From Tissierella_B sp964485455 (lineage in GTDB: Bacteria > Bacillota > Clostridia > Tissierellales > Tissierellaceae): a DNA stretch of 10,619 nucleotides. The stretch lies in contig CAZAJU010000073.1 in assembly GCA_964485455.1 (NCBI GenBank), forward strand, positions 1 to 10,619, read 5' to 3'. The position numbers and the translations under genes are program-made. Below are positions 1 through 7,385 of this stretch, piece by piece (positions within the stretch are counted from its first letter, which is position 1; every line of letters starts with the position of its first letter). A model generated the notes under the pieces. It saw only the letters and a list, made by a program, of their open reading frames with translations. It was not told where the DNA came from and did no database searches.

Positions 1-1
1 C

Positions 2-172
2 TACGATAATATTATACTAGTCAAAGTATCATCAAATGAGAATAGCTTTATTAGAAGTTATAATCTTGATGTTAGGCTTGAAAATAAGCTGAATGCAAGA
101 TTCAATCTACCTGTGGGAGTTGATTCGATTGATAAAATATATTATACAAAATTTGAGGAGGTTACCCCATGA
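2..172 (+). CDS. C-terminal fragment of an unrecognised protein
   Basis: An open frame enters from the left edge and runs 56 codons to a TGA at 170-172; the other two forward frames are closed early. The visible residues are mixed polar and hydrophobic with no membrane segment and no motif I recognise; it ends in KIYYTKFEEVTP. The alternating hydrophobic pattern would suit beta strands, but this is weak. Its stop overlaps the ATG of the following YbjQ-like pseudogene (ATGA), and its last codons contain the GAGGAGG ribosome binding site for that gene, so the two were once translationally coupled. The start and most of the protein lie outside the window, so no function can be given. Confidence 0.65.
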   Translation, partial: YDNIILVKVSSNENSFIRSYNLDVRLENKLNARFNLPVGVDSIDKIYYTKFEEVTP

Positions 173-487
173 TCACAACCACACCCCTTCAATTTAAAGT
201 AAAGAAATAATAGAATACAAAGGCATAGTTTTCAGAGAAGTAGTAGCCGGAGTTGATTTTATAAAGGACTTTGCTGCAGGGCTACTAACTTTTTCGGAGG
301 AAGATCAGGTTCTTATGAAGGAGCGTTTATCCAAGCAAGAGAAAATGCACTAAGAGAAATGGAATCAAGAGCTATTCAGATGGGAGCCAATGCAGTTGTT
401 GGTGTAGATATGGACTACGAGATTTTAAGCCAAGCAAATAATATGATAATGGTTACAGCTTCCGAAACTGCAGTAGTAATTAGATAA
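169..487 (+). pseudogene. Broken YbjQ/UPF0145 family gene
   Basis: Reading across three frames restores a protein of about 106 residues like the YbjQ/UPF0145 family (putative heavy-metal-binding fold). It begins MITTT, continues KEIIEYKGIVFREVVAGVDF, then GGRSGSYEGAFIQARENAL, and ends in the family-typical GANAVVGVDMDYE and MIMVTASETAVVIR. Three lesions break it. One base is missing near 183-188. A TAA stands at 195-197 where family members usually have a Glu codon. Another base is missing near 283-288 (GCTACTAAC; adding one A restores the frame). From the ATG at 169 only 13 codons are read before TAA at 208-210. A good ribosome binding site (GAGGAGG) remains upstream. The family call rests on remembered conserved motifs. 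Two indels plus one nonsense change make a real pseudogene more likely than read error, since all neighbouring genes are intact. Confidence 0.82.
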
Positions 488-538
488 TGCAGGCAATAGA
501 TAAAATACTAGATAAATCAATATTGTGGTATTAATACA

Positions 539-582
539 AAGGCTTAGATTTCCTAAAAATCCCGAATCTAAGTCTTTTATTC
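539..582 (+). terminator. Rho-independent terminator after the YbjQ-like pseudogene
   Basis: A 12-bp stem (539-550 with 565-576, one G-T pair) encloses a 14-base loop and is followed by an imperfect T-rich run (CTTTTATTCT). It separates the left-edge unit from the pilus operon promoter. Confidence 0.7.
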
Positions 583-622
583 TCCCTAATAACACCCAAT
601 CCTAAAAATTAAAAACAATTTG

Positions 623-651
623 TTGAATAATGGCCTTCTCATTGCTATAAT
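623..651 (+). promoter_or_regulatory. Sigma-A type promoter for the pilus operon
   Basis: TTGAAT at 623-628 and a perfect TATAAT at 646-651 are separated by exactly 17 bases. Transcription should start near 658, leaving a leader of roughly 70 bases before pilD. I see no riboswitch-like structure in that short leader. The rest of the 488-622 stretch holds only the terminator. Confidence 0.75.
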
Positions 652-726
652 TATAGTAATATGGCAATTCTAAACTTTTATGCAAATTTAAATGTTATTT
701 AATATTAAAATCATTGGAGGACAAGT

Positions 727-1482
727 ATGACATTCTTAATCATCGTATATGGCCTAATCATAGGGTCCTTCTTAAATGTATGTGTATATCGTATTCCTAG
801 AAGTGAAAGTATTGCATGGCCTGGATCTCATTGTCCTAAATGCAAACATAAGCTTCATTATTTTGATAATATACCTTTATTTTCTTGGATTTTCTTAAGA
901 GGAAGGTGTAGGTATTGTAATGAAAGTATTTCCATACAATATCCTCTTGTTGAAACATTAAATGCTATTCTTTATTTTATAATGTACAGAAACTTCGGCT
1001 TAACTTTAGATTTTATATTCTATTCTTTGTTATCGTCTGTTCTTTTGACAATAATTTTTATAGATTTACAACAAATGATTATTCCTGATGTTTTGATCAT
1101 TACAATTTTGATTTTATCGATTTTACATAAGAGCAGTATGTATTTTATAGGATATTCTCCGGAGATTCTAAACAGTATTTTAGGGTCATTATTAGCTGGA
1201 GGATTATTTTTAGCTATAGTACTTGTTTTTCGAGGTGGCATGGGTGGTGGAGATGTAACCCTTATAAGTGCTTTAGGATTTGTGATAGGTTGGAGAAAGA
1301 TAATGTTAACGATTTTTCTCTCATTTATTTTAGGGTCAATTATTTCAATATTCTTATTGGCAACAAAGTTAAAAACTAGGAAAGATCCTATACCATTTGG
1401 ACCCTTTATTATAATAGCATTTTTTATAACATTACTTTGGGGACAGGCTATTATGAATTGGTATTTAAGATTATTTATTTAG
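727..1482 (+). CDS. pilD: Prepilin peptidase / N-methyltransferase PilD
   Basis: A membrane aspartyl protease (A24 family) that cleaves the short leader of type IV prepilins after Gly and then N-methylates the new N-terminus. The 251-residue length is typical. The N-terminal methyltransferase-type region carries two zinc-ribbon Cys pairs (C36/C39 and C61/C64) and the PLVE motif. The catalytic Asp residues are visible: D113 in FIDLQQMIIPD and D176 in the GMGGGD signature. Several hydrophobic segments cover residues 1-20, 93-135, 147-169, 190-211 and 224-247. The ATG at 727 has TGGAGG six bases upstream and is the first start after the promoter. It is the first gene of the pilus operon, and the four prepilin-like proteins at 6545-8939 are its obvious substrates. 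Confidence 0.95.
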   Translation: MTFLIIVYGLIIGSFLNVCVYRIPRSESIAWPGSHCPKCKHKLHYFDNIPLFSWIFLRGRCRYCNESISIQYPLVETLNAILYFIMYRNFGLTLDFIFYSLLSSVLLTIIFIDLQQMIIPDVLIITILILSILHKSSMYFIGYSPEILNSILGSLLAGGLFLAIVLVFRGGMGGGDVTLISALGFVIGWRKIMLTIFLSFILGSIISIFLLATKLKTRKDPIPFGPFIIIAFFITLLWGQAIMNWYLRLFI

Positions 1483-1566
1483 TGAGTTTTCAACGACTAC
1501 TTGGTAAAGATACTAATTATTTATTAATCGCTTCAACTATGAACTAAATCTCGAGGAGGAGAAATT

Positions 1567-2628
1567 TTGGGTTTATTTAGTAATAGAAATACATTATCCA
1601 TAGATTTTGCACAAGATGAAATAAATATAATTGAAGGAAAATTCACTAAAAAAGGTATTGTAGTAAATAAGTACTTCTCCATAGAACTTCCTGATGATGT
1701 ATATAAAAATGGGGAGATTAGTGATATGGACCAACTGGTGTACTTATTAAGAAAATCTTTAGATGAGAATAAAATAACTCAAGCTGATGTTAATTGTATA
1801 ATAAACTCCACTAATGTAATTCTTCGGGAGATTACTATGCCAAAGGTAGACGAAGATCAAATTAAGTCTATATTAAAATACCAACTAGAAGACTATATAC
1901 CTATAAATCCTGAGGAATACATTGTCAATTTTATGATTCTAGGTACCACTTTTGAAGATGGAACTGATAAGCTTAACATCCTCTTAATAGGAGTTCCAAA
2001 GGTTTTAGTAGAGTCTCATCTAAATCTTATTAAAAATATGGGATTAAGACCTGCTGTTCTTGATTATCAAGGAAATGCTATAAACAAATTAATATATTTT
2101 GGGGAAGTTATAAATAATAGCTATCCCACTGAATCTCCTATTGCATGTATTGAATGGGGATATGAGAATACTAATCTTACTATTACCCAACAAGGAGTTA
2201 TTAAAGTTTCTAGAGTAATAGAACTTGGAGCTAAATACCTATCACAGCAAATTATGAGAAATAATGATAATTTTTCTGAAAAAGAAATATTAGAAAAACT
2301 ATTTTCTATAAAAGATTTAGATGAAGATTTGTCTTCAATTTCAGAAGACTATAGATTCTTGGAGATTACAAAGGAAGGTTTAGACGAGTGTCTAAGTAGG
2401 GTTGAAATGGTTTTTAGGTATTATAGAACAAGAGGCCTTGGAAATGAAATAAGTTTAATCGTCATTCATGGATTATTAGCAGAAATGGAAGGCATAGATA
2501 ATCATATTTCTAATTTTTTTGGAATTCCATGTGTAAAACTAAACTCAGTTAACAAAGTAAAATTTAATGGTGATTTATCTAAATATGCTAATGCCATCGG
2601 TGGATTAGTCCGATTGAGTGAGGTGTAG
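1567..2628 (+). CDS. pilM: Type IV pilus assembly protein PilM
   Basis: A cytoplasmic actin-like protein that binds the N-terminal tail of PilN and links the assembly platform to the cytoplasmic side. The 353 residues fit the family. The N-terminus has the phosphate-1-like strand LSIDFAQDEINII (residues 10-22), then the typical PilM stretch REITMPKVDEDQI and a YQLEDYIP segment around 87-112, and ends in AIGGLVRL. The later nucleotide-binding signatures look weakened: EWGYENTNLTI (196-206) replaces a DxGxxxT-like strand, and IHGLLAEM (300-307) replaces the usual Gly-rich turn. The start is TTG, supported by AGGAGGAG at 1554-1561, five bases upstream. It lies 84 bases after pilD and three bases before pilN. 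The 84-base gap has no convincing promoter or terminator. Confidence 0.92.
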   Translation: MGLFSNRNTLSIDFAQDEINIIEGKFTKKGIVVNKYFSIELPDDVYKNGEISDMDQLVYLLRKSLDENKITQADVNCIINSTNVILREITMPKVDEDQIKSILKYQLEDYIPINPEEYIVNFMILGTTFEDGTDKLNILLIGVPKVLVESHLNLIKNMGLRPAVLDYQGNAINKLIYFGEVINNSYPTESPIACIEWGYENTNLTITQQGVIKVSRVIELGAKYLSQQIMRNNDNFSEKEILEKLFSIKDLDEDLSSISEDYRFLEITKEGLDECLSRVEMVFRYYRTRGLGNEISLIVIHGLLAEMEGIDNHISNFFGIPCVKLNSVNKVKFNGDLSKYANAIGGLVRLSEV

Positions 2629-2631
2629 TTC

Positions 2632-3210
2632 ATGAGGGACTTAAACTTTTTTGAATCCTATGTAGAAAAAAGAGAATTTAAATTTCAAAAAAAATACCTA
2701 GTATATGGACTTTTAATTATTTCTGTTATTGGTTTGATAGGTTTTAGTATTTTTAATCAATTGAAAATTAGCAATTTAAATGAAGATATAATCAATAAAA
2801 GAGAGGTAGCCGAAAATCCTGAAACAGTCAAAAAAGTTAAAGAAATAAAGGATTTGGAAACTCAGGTAAATACCTTTAGAGAAGAAGTAAATAAAATAAT
2901 TCAATTAGATCAGTCAATTGAGGCTAAAGACATTATTAACGATGAACTCTTGAAAAAAATAAGATCAAAGATGCCTACGGATTTATTCTTATCAAATTTT
3001 AGTATTATTGAAAGGGATATTCAAATCAATGGAATAGCTAGAGATAAATATTCTATAGCTGAATTTCAAAAGGGCCTTACTACTATGGAGGAAAGTGAAT
3101 CCGTATTTATTTCAAGTATAGCTAGCACTGAGGATTATTATAATTTTGTTTTAAATTTGACTTTAAAGGATGTGAGTACAGATGGAGAAGAAACTCCTAA
3201 AGAAGAATAA
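2632..3210 (+). CDS. pilN: Type IV pilus assembly protein PilN
   Basis: A bitopic inner-membrane protein of the alignment subcomplex; its short cytoplasmic N-terminus docks into PilM and its outer part pairs with PilO. The order fits: an N-terminal tail RDLNFFES that stands where other PilN proteins have an NLLP-type motif, one membrane helix at about 23-42, a charged coiled-coil-like stretch (45-100), and a small alpha/beta domain (about 112-180, from MPTDLFLSNFSI to NFVLNLTLKDV) as in the PF05137 fold. At 192 residues it is normal for the family. The C-terminal tail is acidic. The ATG at 2632 follows a GTGAGGTG ribosome binding site that overlaps the end of pilM, and the 3' end overlaps pilO, so translation of pilM, pilN and pilO is probably coupled. 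Confidence 0.88.
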   Translation: MRDLNFFESYVEKREFKFQKKYLVYGLLIISVIGLIGFSIFNQLKISNLNEDIINKREVAENPETVKKVKEIKDLETQVNTFREEVNKIIQLDQSIEAKDIINDELLKKIRSKMPTDLFLSNFSIIERDIQINGIARDKYSIAEFQKGLTTMEESESVFISSIASTEDYYNFVLNLTLKDVSTDGEETPKEE

Positions 3211-4600
3211 TCTTAAGATGAGACCTCTCACTAAAAGCGAAAAAACTTTACTGACAATCCTAAGCATTGTTCTAATGATTTGGGGGTCCAATAAATTTAT
3301 CCTTACTCCTCAAGCTGAAAAGATTAGCGCTTTGGAAGCAGAAAACCTTGAATTAGATAATAAGATTATAGATATGAACGACACTTTAAAGAAGGAAGGC
3401 AATATAAGGAAGGAATGGGAAGTGTTACATAGAGAAAGAAATGAAGTTCTTGCTCATTATTTTCCCACTCTTGATCAAGCACAAATAATATATGTTTTAA
3501 ATGATATATTGAGCGAAGAAGGAATTAGTATATCAGATTTAAATTTTAACCAACCCAGTATTGAAATGATTGGTGAGATGGAAGTAAAAAATATGGGTAT
3601 AGGAATCCCATTTAATGGGAATTATGAAGGTATCTTAGATGCTATAAGCTCCATTGAGAGTAGTCCAAGAAGAATTATAGTAGATACCCTTTCTGTCGAT
3701 AGAGGAAACAATGCCGTGCTTGGAGGTAGTATGAGCCTTAAAGTATATAGCTTAGAAGGGCTTGCAGATACGAATTCTGAGGTAATATATATAGATGCTG
3801 CTGATAACTCAGGAGAAGGTTCTTTGTTTGGAGCCTTTGAGGACTATTCAGAATCTGGTGTTGGTTCGGGAAGTTCAGGAGGCGCTGGAGGAGATATTCC
3901 TGGGTCATCAACGGAAATAGATGATAGTGACTACACAAAGGTATATTTGTTGTCTGACTTTGAAGATAAGAAATATAGCTTTATTCCTTCAAATGATATA
4001 ATTAAAGGGAATGTCAGCCCATCGACCATCAAAAAGTCTGGTAAGTATTCCTTAAGATTTGAATATGATATGCTGGCTCTTGATGAAGAAAATAAAGCCT
4101 ATATTGATTTAACTAAATATAATATAGAATTTAAACATCCAGCTGATGCTATAAGTATGTGGGTAAATGCTTTTGGTTATTCACCTGGAACATTGGGTAT
4201 GGTTTTTAGAACTCAAGGGGGAGAAGATGTACCTATAGTCATTACAGAGGGCATATCATGGCTTGGATGGTCAAACCTAGAAGCTGCTCCTCCACAGGAC
4301 CTAAACCTATATCCACTTAAGCTTACACATCTCTACTTTGAACTACCATATGATAGAGATGATTTTGGAGTCTTTCTTATAGACAAGCTTGAAGCCTTTT
4401 ATCCTACAAGTGAAGATAAAGCTGCAAATGATGCACCTGCTAATTTCTTCTATAAGGTGGAACCAGGTGATACTGTAACTAGTATATCCAGGAAGGTTTA
4501 TGGAACCATAGAATATAAGAATGAAATAATGAAAAACAATAGCTTAACCTCAGGAGATGTATTGACAGTAGGAAGAGTCCTTGTGCTTGTTAGGAGGTAG
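3182..4600 (+). CDS. pilO: PilO-like protein with beta-sandwich and C-terminal LysM
   Basis: The N-terminal 195 residues look like PilO: a short basic cytoplasmic tail, one membrane helix (about 22-40), a coiled-coil stretch (43-90), and an alpha/beta domain holding the PilO-like IGIPFNGNYEGILDAISSIE (140-159). Ordinary PilO proteins are about 200 residues, but this one has 472. After an acidic Gly/Ser-rich linker (about 200-248) comes a probable jelly-roll domain (252-408). It starts VYLLSDFED, contains KSGKYSLRFEYD and AISMWVNAFGYSPG, and ends FLIDKLEAFYP, a pattern known from carbohydrate-binding-like modules. A LysM domain (423-471) with YKVEPGDTVTSISRKVYG closes it. All of these parts would sit outside the membrane, so wall attachment is the likely purpose. 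The ATG at 3182 overlaps pilN by 29 bases; an alternative ATG at 3218 (Met13) is possible because neither has a strong ribosome binding site. Confidence 0.85.
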   Translation: MEKKLLKKNNLKMRPLTKSEKTLLTILSIVLMIWGSNKFILTPQAEKISALEAENLELDNKIIDMNDTLKKEGNIRKEWEVLHRERNEVLAHYFPTLDQAQIIYVLNDILSEEGISISDLNFNQPSIEMIGEMEVKNMGIGIPFNGNYEGILDAISSIESSPRRIIVDTLSVDRGNNAVLGGSMSLKVYSLEGLADTNSEVIYIDAADNSGEGSLFGAFEDYSESGVGSGSSGGAGGDIPGSSTEIDDSDYTKVYLLSDFEDKKYSFIPSNDIIKGNVSPSTIKKSGKYSLRFEYDMLALDEENKAYIDLTKYNIEFKHPADAISMWVNAFGYSPGTLGMVFRTQGGEDVPIVITEGISWLGWSNLEAAPPQDLNLYPLKLTHLYFELPYDRDDFGVFLIDKLEAFYPTSEDKAANDAPANFFYKVEPGDTVTSISRKVYGTIEYKNEIMKNNSLTSGDVLTVGRVLVLVRR

Positions 4601-4609
4601 GGGTAAGAA

Positions 4610-6544
4610 ATGAAAAAATATATATCTATAATTTTAGTAATATTTATTTTATTGTCATCTAGCCTAGCACTAGCTTCTTCTACAGATTACGATAATGGAT
4701 ATGATGCGGGATTTCAAGATGGACAGGCCAATAAAGATGAAGATATAACTGTTAGCAAAGCTTGGATCGATCATAAGGCAACTCTATCAGAAAGTGATTA
4801 TGAGAGTTTAACTGATTATGAATCTGGTTATATAGAGGGATATGCAAAAGGGCTTGTTGATAAAGATGAATCAAACGTACAAGTAAACTATGCCAGTGAT
4901 TTAGGAGAATCCTTAGGTAGGATATATGGTAGCAGAGACTTCCAAAATGATGATGAATCCGATTGGGAGGATGCACTGCCAAGTGATAAGGAAATAAGGT
5001 CCATGTATAATTTAAATACACAGGACACTGAATATAGAGATGCTTTTATACAAGCATTTAAGACTTCCTTTAAAGATGCCTATGTTAAAGCTTATGAAGA
5101 TGCTCTCTTTGGACCAGCTAAAATAACCCAAGATCAAGGTATATCTGATGGTGAGGAAATTGGAAAACTTATAGGTTCTGCATTTGGGTATAAGGATTTC
5201 TATGAGAACAGAGATAGAGATTACACTAGAGATTTACCAACTAACAGAGTAATTACTACTGAGTATTCGTTAAATAATGATTCTGAAGAATATAAGGATG
5301 GATTTCTATCAGGATTTTTAAGGTTGTATGAAGAGTCATATAATACTGCCTATAGGGAAGCTAATATGAATGATTCCATAAGAGATGAGGGAGATGCTCT
5401 ATCTAGTGGCCAAGAGATAGGAAAGTTAAAGGGAGAAATTCAGGCTAATATGGATTATGCCCAAAGACTATCAAATGATTGGAAGAGATCAATTCCAGAT
5501 GATGAATATATAATTATGGAATATGATTTGAATCTACAATCTCCAAATTATAGAGATTTATTCATATCAGGATTCTACGATGGATATTCTGAAGGATATA
5601 ATGCAAAGTATAAAGAACTAGCTCAAGGAGCAGGGGTAGGTAAAAGTGTTTCAACCACAATCCCTCTAGCTGGTGGAAGCTTAGTAAGTTCTGATAATGC
5701 ACTAAAGATAAATGTCCAACAGGGAACTTATTACCATCCTGTACAAATGACTATCAATACAACTTATGATGTAGGCAATAATGTTTCAAGTAATCTAATC
5801 AAAGCTTCAGACAGCTACAGAGTGAGCATATTGAACACATCTGGAAATTTAAATAATGAAAAGCCTATTGAATTAAGCTTTGAATATTATGGAGATAGAT
5901 TAAAAGGTGGTATATACAAATTATCGAATGGATTCTGGACTTATGTGACTTCTGATGTTAAATTTGAAGAAAACAGAATAATTGCAGAAATATCTCCAAG
6001 TACTATATCAGCTACTGGAAATGTTTATGCAGTATTTATAGATACATCTGCAAAGTACTTCGCTGATGCCAGAGGCCATTGGGCTAAAGATGAGATAGAG
6101 ACATATGTTAGACGAAATATAATATATGGCTATCCCGATGGAACTTTTAAACCTGATAGACAAGTTACAAGGGCAGAATTTTTATGGCTCCTAAGCAGAA
6201 TGAATAGATGGAATTTACCATATTATCCTGTTAATCAAAAATTGTTTACTGACTACACTACTTTTGGAGCAAGTGCAGAGGTTATAAACTATTCATATGC
6301 CCAAGGGTATATCAAAGGATATCCTGATGGTAGTTTTAAACCGAATAATAATATTAGCTATGCTGAAATTCAGACCATAATAAGACGAGTTACAGGAAAA
6401 AATGATTTTAAATGGTTAGACATCGCAAATAAAATGCTACATGAAAAAAAAGTACGTTCAACTAGTTTTGATGACTTCAATAACAAAATTACAAGAGCAG
6501 AAGTTGTATATTTGCTTTATAATTTAATGGAGACGATGTACTAG
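4610..6544 (+). CDS. Secreted SLH-domain protein with tandem GY-rich repeats
   Basis: A 644-residue exported protein. Residues 1-22 form a signal peptide (KK, hydrophobic core, ALA cleavage site before SSTDY). Residues 24-86 hold two GY-type motifs (YDNGYDAGFQDG and YESGYIEGYAKG). Three tandem repeats of about 70 residues follow (about 98-336), each ending in an aromatic-rich helix. A beta-rich domain follows (about 345-480). Three S-layer homology domains close the protein: SLH1 at 484-530 with HWAKDEI and YGYPDGTFKPDRQVTRAEF, SLH2 at 546-593 with KGYPDGSFKPNN, and a degenerate SLH3 at 599-642 ending in ITRAEVVYLLYNL. SLH domains bind pyruvylated wall polymers, so the protein should sit on the wall. 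Its place between pilO and the pilin genes, nine bases after pilO with AGGAGGT upstream, suggests a part in pilus passage or anchoring. That role is inference; no family with known function was recognised for the repeats. Confidence 0.88.
   Translation: MKKYISIILVIFILLSSSLALASSTDYDNGYDAGFQDGQANKDEDITVSKAWIDHKATLSESDYESLTDYESGYIEGYAKGLVDKDESNVQVNYASDLGESLGRIYGSRDFQNDDESDWEDALPSDKEIRSMYNLNTQDTEYRDAFIQAFKTSFKDAYVKAYEDALFGPAKITQDQGISDGEEIGKLIGSAFGYKDFYENRDRDYTRDLPTNRVITTEYSLNNDSEEYKDGFLSGFLRLYEESYNTAYREANMNDSIRDEGDALSSGQEIGKLKGEIQANMDYAQRLSNDWKRSIPDDEYIIMEYDLNLQSPNYRDLFISGFYDGYSEGYNAKYKELAQGAGVGKSVSTTIPLAGGSLVSSDNALKINVQQGTYYHPVQMTINTTYDVGNNVSSNLIKASDSYRVSILNTSGNLNNEKPIELSFEYYGDRLKGGIYKLSNGFWTYVTSDVKFEENRIIAEISPSTISATGNVYAVFIDTSAKYFADARGHWAKDEIETYVRRNIIYGYPDGTFKPDRQVTRAEFLWLLSRMNRWNLPYYPVNQKLFTDYTTFGASAEVINYSYAQGYIKGYPDGSFKPNNNISYAEIQTIIRRVTGKNDFKWLDIANKMLHEKKVRSTSFDDFNNKITRAEVVYLLYNLMETMY
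4901..5617 (+). repeat. Three tandem protein repeats in the SLH protein
   Basis: Protein residues 98-165, 181-251 and 267-336 are related copies with a period of about 83-86 residues. Each opens with G(E/Q)xxGKLxG-like residues, passes an acidic DW/DY segment and an LP or IP turn, then has a (M/E)Y(N/S/D)LN motif. Each closes with a helix of the type EYRDxFxxGFxxxYxxxYxxxYxxA. The copies are diverged at DNA level, so this is an old protein-domain duplication and not a recent DNA repeat. Confidence 0.8.
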
Positions 6545-6997
6545 ATGGACAGATTAAAGGGTTATACACTAATAGAGCTAGTATGCGTACTAGCTCTTTT
6601 TTCTATACTTTTTAGCATAGCAGTTCCAAATTTTAAGCTTTTATACAATTTTGAGAGAAATCAAGAACTTAGAGATTTCAATAAGAATATTCTATATGCT
6701 AGAAATCAGTCAATAATAACTGGTGAATTGCATAGGGTGGCTTTTGATTATGTTAGAAATTATTATGTTATTGAATCCAATGGTAAGACAATTCATAGCC
6801 ATTACTTTAAAAGTGGAATAGAGCTAATTAGAAAGCCATTTAATTTAGAAAATCCTGGAGTTTTTGAGCTAGAATTTGGTAGAAATGGAGTGCCCACCCA
6901 TAGTGGTACTGTTTATTTAAAACTGGATAATGGAAAGGAATATATGCTGGCAGTTACACCTGCTACAGGGAAGGTATCATTAAAAGAAAGTAAGTGA
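6545..6997 (+). CDS. Type IV prepilin-like protein, GspH/FimU type
   Basis: A 150-residue prepilin. The leader MDRLKG is followed by the cut site G6/Y7 and the conserved YTLIE start of mature pilins, including Glu at position +5. One hydrophobic helix (about 7-30) ends in AVPNF. The mature domain is short, with RNQSIITGE and FGRNGVPTHSG; the latter resembles the C-terminal F-x-x-x-G-x-P region of GspH-like pseudopilins. It is the first of four consecutive pilin-like genes, in the position of fimU/gspH in minor-pilin operons. The ATG directly abuts the TAG of the SLH gene; GGAG at 6529-6532 is the likely, rather distant, ribosome binding site, and translational coupling is probable. PilD at 727 should process it. 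Minor rather than major pilin status is inferred from gene order and the GspH-like features. Confidence 0.88.
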   Translation: MDRLKGYTLIELVCVLALFSILFSIAVPNFKLLYNFERNQELRDFNKNILYARNQSIITGELHRVAFDYVRNYYVIESNGKTIHSHYFKSGIELIRKPFNLENPGVFELEFGRNGVPTHSGTVYLKLDNGKEYMLAVTPATGKVSLKESK

Positions 6998-7001
6998 TAT
7001 A

Positions 7002-7385
7002 GTGAAAAGAAATGGTTTTATTCTAGTTGAAGCATTACTAGGTTTGTTCTTTATCGGCTTGTTGGCAACGTCTGTTTTGCCTTTATTGAGCTTTTCATTT
7101 AATAACGTAAGAACTATTAAATATAGGGATGAAATGAATTATATTGGAGAGATGGTGGCTGAGAAACTGAAGAGTGAAAGTGAATTTGCTTTGAAAACGA
7201 TTTCTGATTTAATTGCTTTTGGGGAGGTGAATTATGAAGATGATGATTTTGATAAGTCTAAATATAGGTGCAAGTTAGTCAATCTATATAGTAGCAGTAG
7301 ATTTATAGAGTACATGGTGATTGTTGAATCAAAGGATGGTGCAAATGTTAAATCAGTTCAATACATATCATCAACGAAAAGATAA
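7002..7385 (+). CDS. Type IV prepilin-like protein, GspI/PilV type
   Basis: A 127-residue prepilin with the leader MKRNG, cut after G5, then FILVE with Glu at +5, and a hydrophobic helix to about residue 31. The small mature domain contains an alpha segment (EMNYIGEMVAEKLKSE) that matches the usual GspI/PilV pattern of a conserved A-x-x-x-A/x-E-K-L region after the helix, followed by a few beta strands. The start is GTG at 7002, four bases after the preceding TGA. The leader logic supports this start even though the ribosome binding site is weak. It is second in the H-I-J-K-like set. Its 3' end overlaps the next pilin gene by about 41 bases, which makes coupled translation likely. Confidence 0.85.
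   Translation: MKRNGFILVEALLGLFFIGLLATSVLPLLSFSFNNVRTIKYRDEMNYIGEMVAEKLKSESEFALKTISDLIAFGEVNYEDDDFDKSKYRCKLVNLYSSSRFIEYMVIVESKDGANVKSVQYISSTKR
7331..7347 (+). promoter_or_regulatory. Ribosome binding site and start choice for the third pilin gene
   Basis: AAAGGA at 7331-7336 stands eight bases before ATG 7345. Earlier in-frame starts exist (TTG 7321, ATG 7336) but have no comparable site and would lengthen an already long leader. I therefore place the start at 7345, inside the end of the preceding gene. Confidence 0.65.

Noticed and set aside
169..210. Short 13-codon peptide gene with a good ribosome binding site
   Set aside because: It is the truncated beginning of the YbjQ-like pseudogene, since the family sequence continues directly after it in another frame.
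511..540. Recurring TATTGTGG sequence, also near 9508 at the efp promoter
   Set aside because: Eight shared bases in AT-rich DNA with no shared context; the copy before the terminator at 539 has no -10 box at the right distance.
1020..1241. Minus-strand open frame inside pilD
   Set aside because: It lies wholly within a clear membrane protease gene, has a low-complexity Lys/Ile-rich translation and no ribosome binding site context that would support it.
1499..1530. Possible promoter between pilD and pilM (TTGGTA and TATTAA)
   Set aside because: The spacing is only about 15 bases and both boxes are poor matches; continuation of the pilD transcript is simpler.
3738..3938. Minus-strand open frame opposite the PilO linker
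   Set aside because: It is the antisense of the Gly/Ser-acidic linker region; the translation is Leu/Gln/His-rich without any motif.
4752..5021. Minus-strand open frame opposite the SLH protein
   Set aside because: It arises from the repetitive aromatic/acidic codons on the other strand; the His/Leu/Tyr-rich translation has no recognisable features.
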